From Streptomyces sp. NBC_01306 (lineage in GTDB: Bacteria; Actinomycetota; Actinomycetes; Streptomycetales; Streptomycetaceae): a DNA stretch of 64,000 nt. Location of the stretch: positions 5,027,001 to 5,091,000 of the forward strand of contig NZ_JAPEPC010000001.1 in NCBI RefSeq assembly GCF_026340465.1, given 5' to 3'. Below the pieces are notes generated by a model. It saw only the letters and a list, made by a program, of their open reading frames with translations, made no database searches and had not been told where the DNA came from. Positions within the stretch are counted from its first letter, which is position 1, and every line of letters starts with the position of its first letter. Below are positions 8,402 to 16,139 of the stretch, in pieces. Made by a program: the position numbers and the translations under genes.

Positions 8402-9829
8402 GTGTTTTCTGCGGTTTCTGTGTTTTCTGCGTTTTCTGTGGGGTCTGGTTCTCGCATACGGCGGCTGGGCACCTTCCGGCTGGCCGCCGCGGCCCTGACT
8501 GCGGGTCTGGTCGCCGGTGGTGCGATGGCAACTGCCGCGCCTGCTTTTGCCGATGACGCTCCCACCAACTCTTCCGGCGTCACCGCCACCCTGGACAACC
8601 CCGGGGTGTCGGTCGGGGACAAGGTCGTGATCGACGGTGCCGACGAGACGGCCGGGCTCTTCGAGCTCAAGGTCGACGGCGGCGGGTCCATCAAGACGTA
8701 CTGCATCGACCTGCACAACCACACTCAGGCCAACACCTCCTACCGCGAGGTCACTTGGGCCGAGTCCTCGCTCGCGCACAACAACGACGCGGGCAAGATC
8801 CGCTGGATCCTTGAGCACTCCTTCCCGCAGGTGACGCCCGCGTCCCTCGGTGCGAACCTCAATGTGACGCTGACCGACGCCACAGCCGCCGCCGCGACCC
8901 AGGCCGCGATCTGGCACTTCTCGGACCACGTCGACGCGGTCCCGAAGGACGCGGCCGGCCGGAAGCTGACCGAATACCTGGAGAAGACCGCGGCCAACGT
9001 CGCCGAGCCGGCCGCGTCGCTGTCGCTCGGCCCCGCCGACGTGGCGGGCCACCCCGGTGAGTCGCTCGGCCCGGTGACGGTCTCCACCAACGCCGCCAAG
9101 GCCGAGGTCTCCCTCGCCCCGGACGCGCCGCAGGGTGTCACCGTCGTCGGCAAGGACGGCAAGCCCGTCACCAGCGCGGTCAACGGCACGCAGCTGTTCT
9201 TCAAGGTCCCGGCCGGCACGCAGCCCGGCTCGGCCAAGCTGAACGTCACCGCGCAGACCGCGGTGCCGATCGGCCGTGCCTTTGTCAGCGACTCCAAGAG
9301 TCAGACGCAGATCCTCGCGGGCACCAGCACCGCTTCGGTCAGCGCGGTCGCCTCGGCCAACTGGGCCAGCAAGGGCCCCGTCCCGGCCCTCTCCGCCACG
9401 AAGGACTGCGCCAAGGGCGGCGTGGACGTCACCGCCAGCAACAAGGGCGATGAGGCGTTCACCTTCGAGCTGGCGGGCCAGAAGCACACAATCGAGGCCG
9501 GCAAGTCGCAGACGGTGACCGTGCCGGTCGCCGAGGACCAGGCCTACGACTTCACGATCAAGGGCCCGAACGGCTTCGAGAAGCGCTTCCAGGGCGTCCT
9601 CGACTGCAAGACGGCCGGCAGCACGCCCACCCACAGTGGCACGCCTTCCCCGGTGCCCAGCGCGGCCTCGGCCGGCGGCAGCACCTCGGGCACCCATGGC
9701 GGTGGCCTGGCCGAGACCGGCAGCTCCAGCTCCACCCCGGTGATCGCCGGTATCGCGATCGCCCTCGTGGTGCTCGGTGGCGGCGCGGTCTTCATGCTCC
9801 GCAGGAAGAACGGCACCGCGGGTCAGTGA
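8402..9829 (+). CDS. Cell-wall-anchored thioester-domain (TQXA) surface protein
   Basis: A 475-aa exported protein. The signal peptide (1-50) starts with the repetitive VFSAVSVFSAFSV, then a basic patch, a hydrophobic stretch and an ATAAPAFA cleavage site. A thioester (TQXA) domain follows. Its reactive pair is probably Cys101 (in TYCIDLHNHT) and Gln167 (in TQAAIWHFSD), which in other Gram-positive adhesins form an internal thioester that bonds host surfaces. Ig-like beta regions follow, then a Ser/Thr/Gly-rich linker, LAETG at 436-440, a hydrophobic helix and RRKNG, a class E sortase signal. Start GTG 8402 has AAGGGG six bases upstream. The frame is open upstream, but that part does not code a sensible leader. 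Confidence 0.85.
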   Translation: MFSAVSVFSAFSVGSGSRIRRLGTFRLAAAALTAGLVAGGAMATAAPAFADDAPTNSSGVTATLDNPGVSVGDKVVIDGADETAGLFELKVDGGGSIKTYCIDLHNHTQANTSYREVTWAESSLAHNNDAGKIRWILEHSFPQVTPASLGANLNVTLTDATAAAATQAAIWHFSDHVDAVPKDAAGRKLTEYLEKTAANVAEPAASLSLGPADVAGHPGESLGPVTVSTNAAKAEVSLAPDAPQGVTVVGKDGKPVTSAVNGTQLFFKVPAGTQPGSAKLNVTAQTAVPIGRAFVSDSKSQTQILAGTSTASVSAVASANWASKGPVPALSATKDCAKGGVDVTASNKGDEAFTFELAGQKHTIEAGKSQTVTVPVAEDQAYDFTIKGPNGFEKRFQGVLDCKTAGSTPTHSGTPSPVPSAASAGGSTSGTHGGGLAETGSSSSTPVIAGIAIALVVLGGGAVFMLRRKNGTAGQ

Positions 9830-9837
9830 CCCCCGGA

Positions 9838-9870
9838 CCGGTCACCGGAGAGCGGTACTCCGGTGACCGG
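9838..9870 (+). terminator. Hairpin terminator after the surface-protein gene
   Basis: A 13-bp perfect stem (CCGGTCACCGGAG with CTCCGGTGACCGG) with a 7-base loop, nine bases after the stop codon. No T run. Confidence 0.75.
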
Positions 9871-10175
9871 ACCGTGAGCGGCCCGACCGCGAGCGGTGAA
9901 GTGAGTGCATGAGTGGCCACCGGACAGGGTCGGCCACAGCGGTACAGCGGCTCCGGTGCGCCTCGGCGTACCGGAGCCGTCTGCGTACGGTCTGCGTACC
10001 GTCGGCGGCCGGCGGGGGCGGCACATGGGGATCGGGCAGTCGGCGGGGCAGCGCATGGGGGATGCAGTCCTCGGCCCTCGGCGTCCGTCGTCCGCACCCC
10101 GGGACGCCGCCGCATCGCGTGAAGTCCGCTCGGCATACTGCCTTCGCCAGATCACCGCGATACGCAGGAGGAGTT
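9871..10175. other. Spacer before the Cyt-like gene
   Basis: A 305-base stretch without a gene. The frame of the next gene is open through it, but the translation is Arg/Ser/Gly filler. It holds a hairpin (CGGCTCCGG at 9948-9956 with CCGGAGCCG at 9971-9979) and repeats of CTGCGTACGG/CTGCGTACC. The promoter of the Cyt-like gene probably lies in its last 100 bases. Confidence 0.4.
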
Positions 10176-10754
10176 ATGGCCGGCACTTTCAAGACCGTCA
10201 TCGACGTGGGCTCGGACCATCTCGACCAGGCCCGAGCCATCGACCGCGTGTTCCAGGAGGCGATCGCCCCGGCGACCGTCAACTTCGACTTCGACAACAT
10301 CAGGGAGGCCGCCGCCGCCATACCCGACGGCGCCATCGTCAAGATGGTCCGCGGCTGGGGCCTCCAGGAGCACGCCGAGATAGGGGTGATCGTGCTCTCC
10401 CTGAAGGAGGCCGTGCGCCAGGCCCTGCCGGATGCGCTCGCCGACGCTGCCTTCTGGGACACGATCGAGGAGGAGCTGGTGCGCGCCTTCACCGGGCTGG
10501 CCGCACAGGAAGGCGAGTCCGGGCTCTCGTACTACGAGGAAGGCATGGACCGCACCAGCTTCTACCGGGACCTGTTCTTCGCCCTCCAGGACGAGCAGAC
10601 CGGGGCAGGGGTGTACGCCGTTGCCTTCTGCGTGGATGCGACCATCGGCCTGGACAAGGCTCGTGTCGGTGCCCTGAAGATCTCGGATGTCGCCCCGTTC
10701 GCGGTTCGGCTCAACGCGATCGTGGTACGTCAGGAACTGCAGCCGGTTGCCTGA
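10176..10754 (+). CDS. Cyt-type (type-2Aa-like) cytolytic delta-endotoxin homologue
   Basis: A 192-aa single-domain protein with no signal peptide. It resembles the Bacillus thuringiensis Cyt toxins in order and content. VNFDFDNI (35-42) matches the INFDF block, helices with VIVLSLKEAVRQALPDAL (71-88) fill the middle, LFFALQDEQTGA (133-144) matches the conserved LFAIQNEETGA-like strand, and DVAPFAVRLNAI (171-182) matches the terminal KDSARYNVNLKAL-like strand. Cyt proteins insert into lipid membranes and form pores or detergent-like lesions; fungal volvatoxin is related. AGGAGGAG stands five bases before ATG 10176. It is a lone gene with no chaperone or secretion partner. The role is inferred, not shown. 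Confidence 0.78.
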   Translation: MAGTFKTVIDVGSDHLDQARAIDRVFQEAIAPATVNFDFDNIREAAAAIPDGAIVKMVRGWGLQEHAEIGVIVLSLKEAVRQALPDALADAAFWDTIEEELVRAFTGLAAQEGESGLSYYEEGMDRTSFYRDLFFALQDEQTGAGVYAVAFCVDATIGLDKARVGALKISDVAPFAVRLNAIVVRQELQPVA

Positions 10755-10779
10755 CTGCCTTCTTCCCGACTGCCTTCCT

Positions 10780-10822
10780 GGCGGGCAGTGGTCCCGCCCT
10801 TCTGACGGGCAGTAGTCCCGTC
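10780..10822 (+). terminator. Twin hairpins after the Cyt-like gene
   Basis: Two near-identical 19-bp hairpins stand in tandem: GGCGGG-CAGTGGT-CCCGCC (10780-10798) and GACGGG-CAGTAGT-CCCGTC (10804-10822). The arms changed in step (GGC to GAC with GCC to GTC), so pairing is preserved. They probably end transcription of the Cyt-like gene. Confidence 0.65.
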
Positions 10823-11011
10823 CGTCCGGCCCGCCGTCCCGGGCCGGCTGGTCCGCCGGCGCTGCTCGCCGGCGTATTCGGCGCATTCGGCGCCCCGTGA
10901 ACCTTCACGATGAACTTTCACGATGACCTTTCGCGCTGGGCTCAGACCCCGGCAGTTCTCCCACGAATTCGGCCGCATCCGGCCCGATGGCCCCGACGGC
11001 CTGCCGGACCG

Positions 11012-11554
11012 CTACGGCTTCTTCGGTGTCGGCTCCGGTAGGGCCGGTAGGGCCGGTAGGGCCGGTAGGGCCGAGAGGGTCTGGAGAGCTCGGACGAACG
11101 CGTGACGATCCGCGGCCGGCAGCAGCGCCAGGAACTCCTCCTCACGCCGCTGGATGGCCGATTGCGTGGCATCGCGCAGCTGTTGCCCCTCGGCGGTGAG
11201 CGACAGCAGTCGTGCCCGCCGGTCGCGGGGGTCCGGCCGGCGGTGGATCAGCCCACGGGTCTCCAGACCGTCGAGGACGCCGATGATGCGGGTCTTGTCC
11301 GCCCCGATCGACTCGGCCAGCGCGCTCTGGGTGCGAATCGGTTCTTCGTCGAGCTGCAGCAGTACCGTATAGGCCCACATGGTCAGGCCGTGCGCGTCGA
11401 GAATCGGCTGTTCCGCGGCCACCATGGCGCGGCCCAACGGCACGACCATCGCCGCCAGATCGGGGCGGCTCGGCCGCTCTCCGGACGGGGTGCCGTGGTC
11501 GGCAGCGTTCTCGGCTGCACTCCCGGCTGCCTTCTTGGCTTCGTTCTCGGCCAT
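11012..11554 (-). CDS. MarR-family transcriptional regulator
   Basis: A 180-aa regulator. The Ala/Glu/Lys-rich N terminus (1-35) is probably disordered. The winged helix covers about 60-125, with TQSALAESIGADKTRIIGVL as HTH and HRRPDPRDRRARLLSLTAEG as wing. The C terminus carries LPALPALPALPE, encoded by four 9-bp repeats, before TPKKP. Start ATG 11554 gives MAENEAKK. It is divergent from the 11607 gene with only 52 bp between starts, so it probably controls that gene and itself. Confidence 0.88.
   Translation of the reverse strand: MAENEAKKAAGSAAENAADHGTPSGERPSRPDLAAMVVPLGRAMVAAEQPILDAHGLTMWAYTVLLQLDEEPIRTQSALAESIGADKTRIIGVLDGLETRGLIHRRPDPRDRRARLLSLTAEGQQLRDATQSAIQRREEEFLALLPAADRHAFVRALQTLSALPALPALPALPEPTPKKP
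11035..11070. repeat. Four 9-bp tandem repeats in a MarR gene
   Basis: CCGGTAGGG occurs four times without change on the plus strand. Read on the minus strand it encodes a Leu-Pro-Ala repeat near the C terminus. Copy-number change would stay in frame. Confidence 0.85.
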
Positions 11555-11571
11555 GCACAAGAAAATACGCC

Positions 11572-11607
11572 TTGACAGATCATGTGCACACGCAGATCGT
11601 AAGCGTA
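11572..11607 (+). promoter_or_regulatory. Likely leaderless promoter of the mycothiol-enzyme gene
   Basis: A perfect -35 box TTGACA (11572-11577) is followed after 17 bases by a weak -10 (GATCGT, 11595-11600). The start codon at 11607 lies where the first transcribed base would be, and there is no RBS. The spacer holds the palindrome GTGCAC flanked by GATC on both sides, a candidate site for the divergent MarR protein. Confidence 0.45.
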
Positions 11608-12239
11608 TGCCTACTAAATTCGGAAACTGGGAAAGCCTCAGGAAGCTCCATGTGCGGGCAGTGCGGGACAGCGTGTCGTTGGTGGACCGGGCGTCTTCCG
11701 GGGATCTGGCCCGGTCCACGCCCTGCTCGGAGTGGTCGCTGGCTGATCTGCTCGTCCACATGACGGCCCAGCACCGAGGGTTCGCGGCAGCAGCGCTCGG
11801 GCGCGGCCAGGACCGGGCGAACTGGTCGCACCACCCGCTTGGCGAAGACTTCGCGGCGGACTACCGCCACGCCTCGGAGGAGGTCATCGCGGCCTTCGCG
11901 GCCGTGGACCGGCCCGACCGCGCGTGTGTGCTCCCTGACGTCACGGAAGCGGGTACGTTCCCCGCAGTCCAGGTGCTCGGCTTCCATCTCATCGACTACG
12001 TCGTCCACGGCTGGGACGTCGCCCGGACACTGGACCTGCCGTTCCGCCCAGGCCCCGACGTGCTGCGAGCCGCGCTCCCGATCGCCGAGGCCGTGCCGCA
12101 GGGCGACCACCGCCTCGCCCCCGGCAGCGCCTTCCGTCCGGCACTGGCCACGGGAGGCGATGCGAGCACACTGGACCGGATTCTGACGGCGCTGGGCCGT
12201 TCCCCGGCCTGGGATGCCACCTCGCCACGGTCACGCTGA
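11607..12239 (+). CDS. Mycothiol-dependent maleylpyruvate isomerase-like (TIGR03086-type) protein
   Basis: A 210-aa DinB-like four-helix protein of the actinobacterial maleylpyruvate-isomerase N-terminal family. The diagnostic features are the Thr/Ser-rich SSGDLARSTPCSEWSLADLL loop leading to LLVHM, and the later FHLIDYVVHGWDVARTLD, whose His residues probably bind metal with the first. Family members are metal-dependent thiol transferases that use mycothiol; the substrate here is unknown. The divergent MarR gene suggests induction by an electrophile or aromatic compound (inference). Start ATG 11607 is the first base of a probable leaderless transcript. Confidence 0.8.
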   Translation: MPTKFGNWESLRKLHVRAVRDSVSLVDRASSGDLARSTPCSEWSLADLLVHMTAQHRGFAAAALGRGQDRANWSHHPLGEDFAADYRHASEEVIAAFAAVDRPDRACVLPDVTEAGTFPAVQVLGFHLIDYVVHGWDVARTLDLPFRPGPDVLRAALPIAEAVPQGDHRLAPGSAFRPALATGGDASTLDRILTALGRSPAWDATSPRSR

Positions 12240-12434
12240 CGCCCCCGGACCCGCTGACGTCCCCGGATCTGCTGATGTCCCCCCCCGGACCCGCTGACGT
12301 ACACGGCCCCTGCCACGGGCCTCACAGTGAAATCCCAGGTCAGAGCCGACCGGTGATACGGGTTTCCGCCCAGCGGTGGCCGTCAGGCAAGATGGGGTGT
12401 ATCTGCCCACACATCTAATGCCGGACGGTTTCTC

Positions 12435-14099
12435 TTGGCTGAGTTCATCTACACCATGCGCAAGACGCGCAAGGCGCACGGCGACAAGGTGATTCTCGAC
12501 GACGTCACCCTGAACTTCCTGCCCGGCGCGAAGATCGGTGTCGTGGGCCCCAACGGTGCCGGTAAGTCCACGGTTCTGAAGATCATGGCGGGCCTTGAGC
12601 AGCCCTCCAACGGCGAGGCGTACATCTCGCCCGGATTCAGCGTCGGCATCCTCATGCAGGAGCCGGAGCTGGACGAGTCGAAGACCGTCCTGGAGAACGT
12701 GCAGGACGGCGCCGCCGAGATCATGGGCAAGCTCAAGCGCTTCAACGAGGTCGCGGAGCTGATGGCGACCGACTACACCGACGCGCTCATGGACGAGATG
12801 GGCAAGCTCCAGGAGGACCTGGACCACGCCAACGCCTGGGACCTCGACGCCCAGTTGGAGCAGGCCATGGACGCCCTGGGCTGCCCGCCCGGCGACTGGC
12901 CCGTGGTGAACCTCTCCGGCGGTGAGAAGCGCCGCGTCGCGCTCTGCAAGCTGCTGATCGAGGCGCCCGACCTGCTTCTCCTCGACGAGCCCACCAACCA
13001 CCTGGACGCCGAGTCGGTGAACTGGCTGGAGCAGCACCTCTCGAAGTACCCGGGTGCCGTGGTGGCCGTTACTCACGACCGGTACTTCCTGAACAACGTC
13101 GCCGAGTGGATCCTTGAGCTCGACCGCGGCCGCGCGCTGCCCTACGAGGGCAACTACTCCACGTACCTCGACAAGAAGGCCGCCCGCCTCAAGGTCGAGG
13201 GCCGCAAGGACGAGAAGCGTGCCAAGCGGCTCAGGGAAGAGCTGGAGTGGGTCCGCTCCAACGCCAAGGGCCGCCAGACCAAGTCCAAGGCCCGCCTCGC
13301 CCGTTACGAGGAGATGGCTGCCGAGGCGGACAAGATGCGGAAGCTGGACTTCGAGGAGATCCAGATCCCGCCGGGCCCGCGGCTCGGTTCCATCGTCGTC
13401 GAGGTCGAGAACCTCTCGAAGGCCTTCGGCGACAAGGTCCTCATCGACGACCTGTCCTTCACACTGCCGCGCAACGGCATCGTCGGTGTCATCGGCCCCA
13501 ACGGCGCAGGCAAGACCACGCTGTTCAAGATGATCCAGGGCCTGGAGACGCCGGACAACGGCGCCATCAAGGTCGGCGACACGGTCAAGATCTCCTACGT
13601 CGACCAGAGTCGCGCCAACATCGACCCCAAGAAGACCCTCTGGGCGGTCGTGTCGGACGAGCTGGACTACATCAACGTCGGCCAGGTCGAGATGCCTTCG
13701 CGGGCGTACGTCTCCGCGTTCGGCTTCAAGGGCCCGGACCAGCAGAAGCCGGCCGGTGTCCTCTCCGGTGGTGAGCGCAACCGCCTCAACCTGGCGCTGA
13801 CGCTCAAGGAGGGCGGCAACCTGCTGCTCCTCGACGAGCCCACCAACGACCTGGACGTCGAGACGCTCTCCTCGCTGGAGAACGCGCTGCTCGAATTCCC
13901 CGGTGCGGCCGTGGTCATCTCCCACGACCGCTGGTTCCTCGACCGCGTCGCCACGCACATCCTGGCGTACGAGGGCGACTCCCGGTGGTACTGGTTCGAG
14001 GGCAACTTCGAGTCGTACGAGAAGAACAAGATCGAGCGCCTCGGTGCCGATGCGGCCCGCCCGCACCGTGCCACGTACAAGAAGCTGACGCGAGGCTGA
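12435..14099 (+). CDS. ettA: ABC-F ribosome-associated ATPase EttA
   Basis: A 554-aa soluble protein with two ABC cassettes and no membrane domain. Each has Walker A (GPNGAGKST near residue 38; GPNGAGKTT near 356), a signature (NLSGGEKRRV; VLSGGERNRL) and Walker B with DEPTNHLDAES or DEPTNDLDVET. The EttA-type arm lies in the first cassette and a basic linker (KDEKRAKRLREELEWVRSNA) joins the two. EttA binds the ribosomal E site and gates the first elongation cycle by ATP/ADP ratio. The start is TTG 12435, giving MAEFIYTM, which matches the family N terminus. It heads a three-gene run with gaps of 2 and -4 bp. Confidence 0.95.
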   Translation: MAEFIYTMRKTRKAHGDKVILDDVTLNFLPGAKIGVVGPNGAGKSTVLKIMAGLEQPSNGEAYISPGFSVGILMQEPELDESKTVLENVQDGAAEIMGKLKRFNEVAELMATDYTDALMDEMGKLQEDLDHANAWDLDAQLEQAMDALGCPPGDWPVVNLSGGEKRRVALCKLLIEAPDLLLLDEPTNHLDAESVNWLEQHLSKYPGAVVAVTHDRYFLNNVAEWILELDRGRALPYEGNYSTYLDKKAARLKVEGRKDEKRAKRLREELEWVRSNAKGRQTKSKARLARYEEMAAEADKMRKLDFEEIQIPPGPRLGSIVVEVENLSKAFGDKVLIDDLSFTLPRNGIVGVIGPNGAGKTTLFKMIQGLETPDNGAIKVGDTVKISYVDQSRANIDPKKTLWAVVSDELDYINVGQVEMPSRAYVSAFGFKGPDQQKPAGVLSGGERNRLNLALTLKEGGNLLLLDEPTNDLDVETLSSLENALLEFPGAAVVISHDRWFLDRVATHILAYEGDSRWYWFEGNFESYEKNKIERLGADAARPHRATYKKLTRG

Positions 14100-14101
14100 C
14101 C

Positions 14102-14524
14102 GTGCGGCACATCTACTCCTGCCCCCTGCGCTGGTCGGACATGGACGCCTTCGGGCACGTCAACAACGTGGTCTTCCTGCGGTATCTGGAAGAGGCGCGG
14201 ATCGACTTCATGTTCCGGCTGGCGCCGGGGGACGGCTCGCCGTCGTTCTCCGGCGGGTCCGTCGTGGCCCGGCACGAGATCGACTACGTGCGCCCGCTGG
14301 TGCACCGGCACGCGCCGGTCACCGTCGAGTCCTGGGTGACGAAGATCAGCGCCGCGTCGCTGACCATCGCCTACGAGGTGAAGGACGAGGACCAGGTGTA
14401 CGTACGGGCCTCGACGGTCGTCGTCCCGTACGACCTGGAGGCGCAGCGGCCGCGGCGGATCACCGCCGAGGAGAAGTCCTTCCTCCAGGAGTATCTGGAC
14501 CAGCCGGGAGTACTCGCCGCATGA
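14102..14524 (+). CDS. Acyl-CoA thioesterase, hot-dog (4HBT) fold
   Basis: A 140-aa single hot-dog protein. The YbgC/4HBT-type motif is RWSDMDAFGHVNNVVFLRYL, with the likely catalytic Asp in DMDAFGHVNN, followed by VARHEIDYVRPL and strands to the C terminus. Such enzymes cut acyl-CoA or related thioesters in the cytoplasm. GTG 14102 is two bases after the ettA stop, so the genes are co-transcribed. The link to EttA is conserved in my memory of actinomycetes, but its meaning is unknown. Confidence 0.88.
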   Translation: MRHIYSCPLRWSDMDAFGHVNNVVFLRYLEEARIDFMFRLAPGDGSPSFSGGSVVARHEIDYVRPLVHRHAPVTVESWVTKISAASLTIAYEVKDEDQVYVRASTVVVPYDLEAQRPRRITAEEKSFLQEYLDQPGVLAA

Positions 14525-15249
14525 CGGGGCTCCCGGTCCGGCCGGCCTTCGCCGACGCCGGGGAGGCGGCCGATCTCGCCGCCTTCCTGGCCCGGCTGAT
14601 CCACTACGACCGCGCGGCGGCGGTGCGGTTGCAGGCACGCGCCGACGGCGGTACGGAACAGAGCCTGGCCGTCTTCGGGCGGCCGCCCTCGTTCGAGGTG
14701 CTGGCCGTCCGGTCGGCGCGGCTGGCCGCCCCGGTCGAACTGGACATCACCGTCTCCGCGGGTGAACTGCTCGAATCCATCGACGAGCAGGGCGCCACTG
14801 CCACCGTCCCCGCTGCTGTCACCGGCCCGCCTTGGGCCGGTCTGCTGCCGCCCCGCAGCGGCTGGCGGCAGCTGCCGGGGCTGCCGTCGCCCGATGCGCT
14901 GCACTCCGCGGTCGCGGCTGTCGTCGCCGAATTCCGGGCACGTACCGAGGAGTTGCCGGCCGACCGGCGCACCCGTGCCGAACTCGACCGGATCGGGCGG
15001 GAGATCTGGTCCCGGCCGGTCGGCGACACCGCCCTCCCGGTCCGCGCGGCACACGCCGCCCAGTCGCTCGGCTTCCTGCGCCCGGTCCGGGTGACCGTCC
15101 CCGACCTTTCCGACGGCACCGGAGCCGGCCACCCCGGCCCGTACACGCTGCTCGGCGCCGGCTCCTGGCTCCGGCTGCGCACCCCGTACGGCTCGACCGT
15201 CGTTCGTGCGGCATCCGCATTGGGCGGGCTGAGCGTCACCCCCGCCTAG
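14521..15249 (+). CDS. Conserved actinobacterial protein of unknown function
   Basis: A 242-aa protein whose ATG overlaps the thioesterase stop (ATGA), so it is translated with it. It has no signal peptide or membrane helix. It begins with helical LAAFLARLIHYDRAAAVRLQ, has beta strands with FEVLAVRSARLAAPVELDIT, a loop RSGWRQLPGLPSPDALHSAV, and ends in strands around TLLGAGSWLRLRTPYGSTV. I do not recognise the family. The tight operon with ettA and a thioesterase suggests a housekeeping role. Confidence 0.7.
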   Translation: MTGLPVRPAFADAGEAADLAAFLARLIHYDRAAAVRLQARADGGTEQSLAVFGRPPSFEVLAVRSARLAAPVELDITVSAGELLESIDEQGATATVPAAVTGPPWAGLLPPRSGWRQLPGLPSPDALHSAVAAVVAEFRARTEELPADRRTRAELDRIGREIWSRPVGDTALPVRAAHAAQSLGFLRPVRVTVPDLSDGTGAGHPGPYTLLGAGSWLRLRTPYGSTVVRAASALGGLSVTPA

Positions 15250-15312
15250 GGGCTTTTCGTTACGGACAGGCCCTGGGTGTGGCTCCCGCGGCGCCCGAGG
15301 GATGAGACCACG

Positions 15313-15717
15313 TCAGCCGTCGGTGTTCACCATGGACGCCGCCGCGTAGGTCAGGTACTTCCAGAGCTGCTGCTCGTGCTCCTCGGTCAGACCCAGTTCG
15401 TCGACCGCCGCCCGCATGTGCTTCAGCCAGGCGTCATGGGCGGCACGGTCCACCTGGAAAGGGGAGTGCCGCATCCGCAGCCGGGGGTGGCCGCGGTTGT
15501 CGCTGTAGGTGCGGGGGCCGCCCCAGTACTGCATCAGGAAGAGGGCGAGCCGCTCCTCGGCGGGGCCGAGGTCCTCCTCCGGATACATCGGCCGCAGCAG
15601 GGGATCTCCCGCGACGCCCTGGTAGAAGTGGTGGACCAGTCGCCGGAAGGTCTCCTCGCCGCCGACCTGCTCGTAGAAGGTCTGCTCCTGAAGCGTGCCG
15701 CGCGGGATCTCTGTCAC
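15313..15717 (-). CDS. glbO: Group II truncated haemoglobin (TrHbO)
   Basis: A 134-aa 2-on-2 globin. It shows FYEQVGGEETFRRLVHHFYQ (helices A-B), the Gly-containing PLLRPMYPEEDLGPAEERL region, LFLMQYWGGPRTYSD, the proximal His in PRLRMRHSPFQV, and the group-II Trp in HDAWLKHMRAAVDEL. TrHbO proteins bind oxygen tightly and act in peroxide or NO handling. Start is GTG 15717 (MTEIPRGTL) from the family. GGAGG lies unusually close to it, so an upstream start is possible, but the extra sequence is not globin-like. Confidence 0.93.
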   Translation of the reverse strand: MTEIPRGTLQEQTFYEQVGGEETFRRLVHHFYQGVAGDPLLRPMYPEEDLGPAEERLALFLMQYWGGPRTYSDNRGHPRLRMRHSPFQVDRAAHDAWLKHMRAAVDELGLTEEHEQQLWKYLTYAAASMVNTDG

Positions 15718-16139
15718 CCCTCCATGGTCGCAGACGGGGCGGCGGAGGTCTGCGGTCCTAGGACTCTTTCCGTCAGAGGCCGTGGAGCAGCCATCGACGG
15801 CCATCAGCGGGCGTCAGCGACCGGGCTCCGTCGACGCGCCCCGTAAAGCGCTGGTGATCCGGCCACGCGTCGGGCCGGAAGCGGGCCGGAAGCCCCCTTG
15901 TCACCGCTGTCACACGTTCTTCATCCTCTGTGCATGGTCCGCCGACCGGACCCCGCACGATGATGGCAGCACCTCGGGGAGAGGCCACCGCCCGTCCCGA
16001 AGGGCTCTCGGAATCAGCACGCCCAGGCCGGACCGGTCTGCCGCCGACGACTCCGCTTCGCGGACACCTCCTCCGCCACTGCCTTCCGCGCGCCCTGCCG
16101 GGGTCAGCTGCCGTCGGGGCCGACCGAATGGAGTCACCC
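15718..16139. other. Divergent intergenic region, glbO / secreted protein
   Basis: A 420-base gap without a gene. It must hold two divergent promoters. The one structure I see is an 11-bp tandem repeat, GGGCCGGAAGC, at 15872-15893. The frame of the next gene is open through here but codes Arg/Pro-rich filler. Confidence 0.4.

Noticed and set aside
9909..10175. An N-terminal extension of the Cyt-like protein
   Set aside because: The frame is open, but the sequence is basic filler. AGGAGGAG and ATG 10176 start exactly where the Cyt-like sequence begins.
12231..14066. A 611-aa open frame antisense to ettA
   Set aside because: It is a shadow of ettA caused by high third-position GC. Its translation is Leu/Val/Asp/Gly filler with no motif, while the plus strand encodes a complete ABC-F protein.
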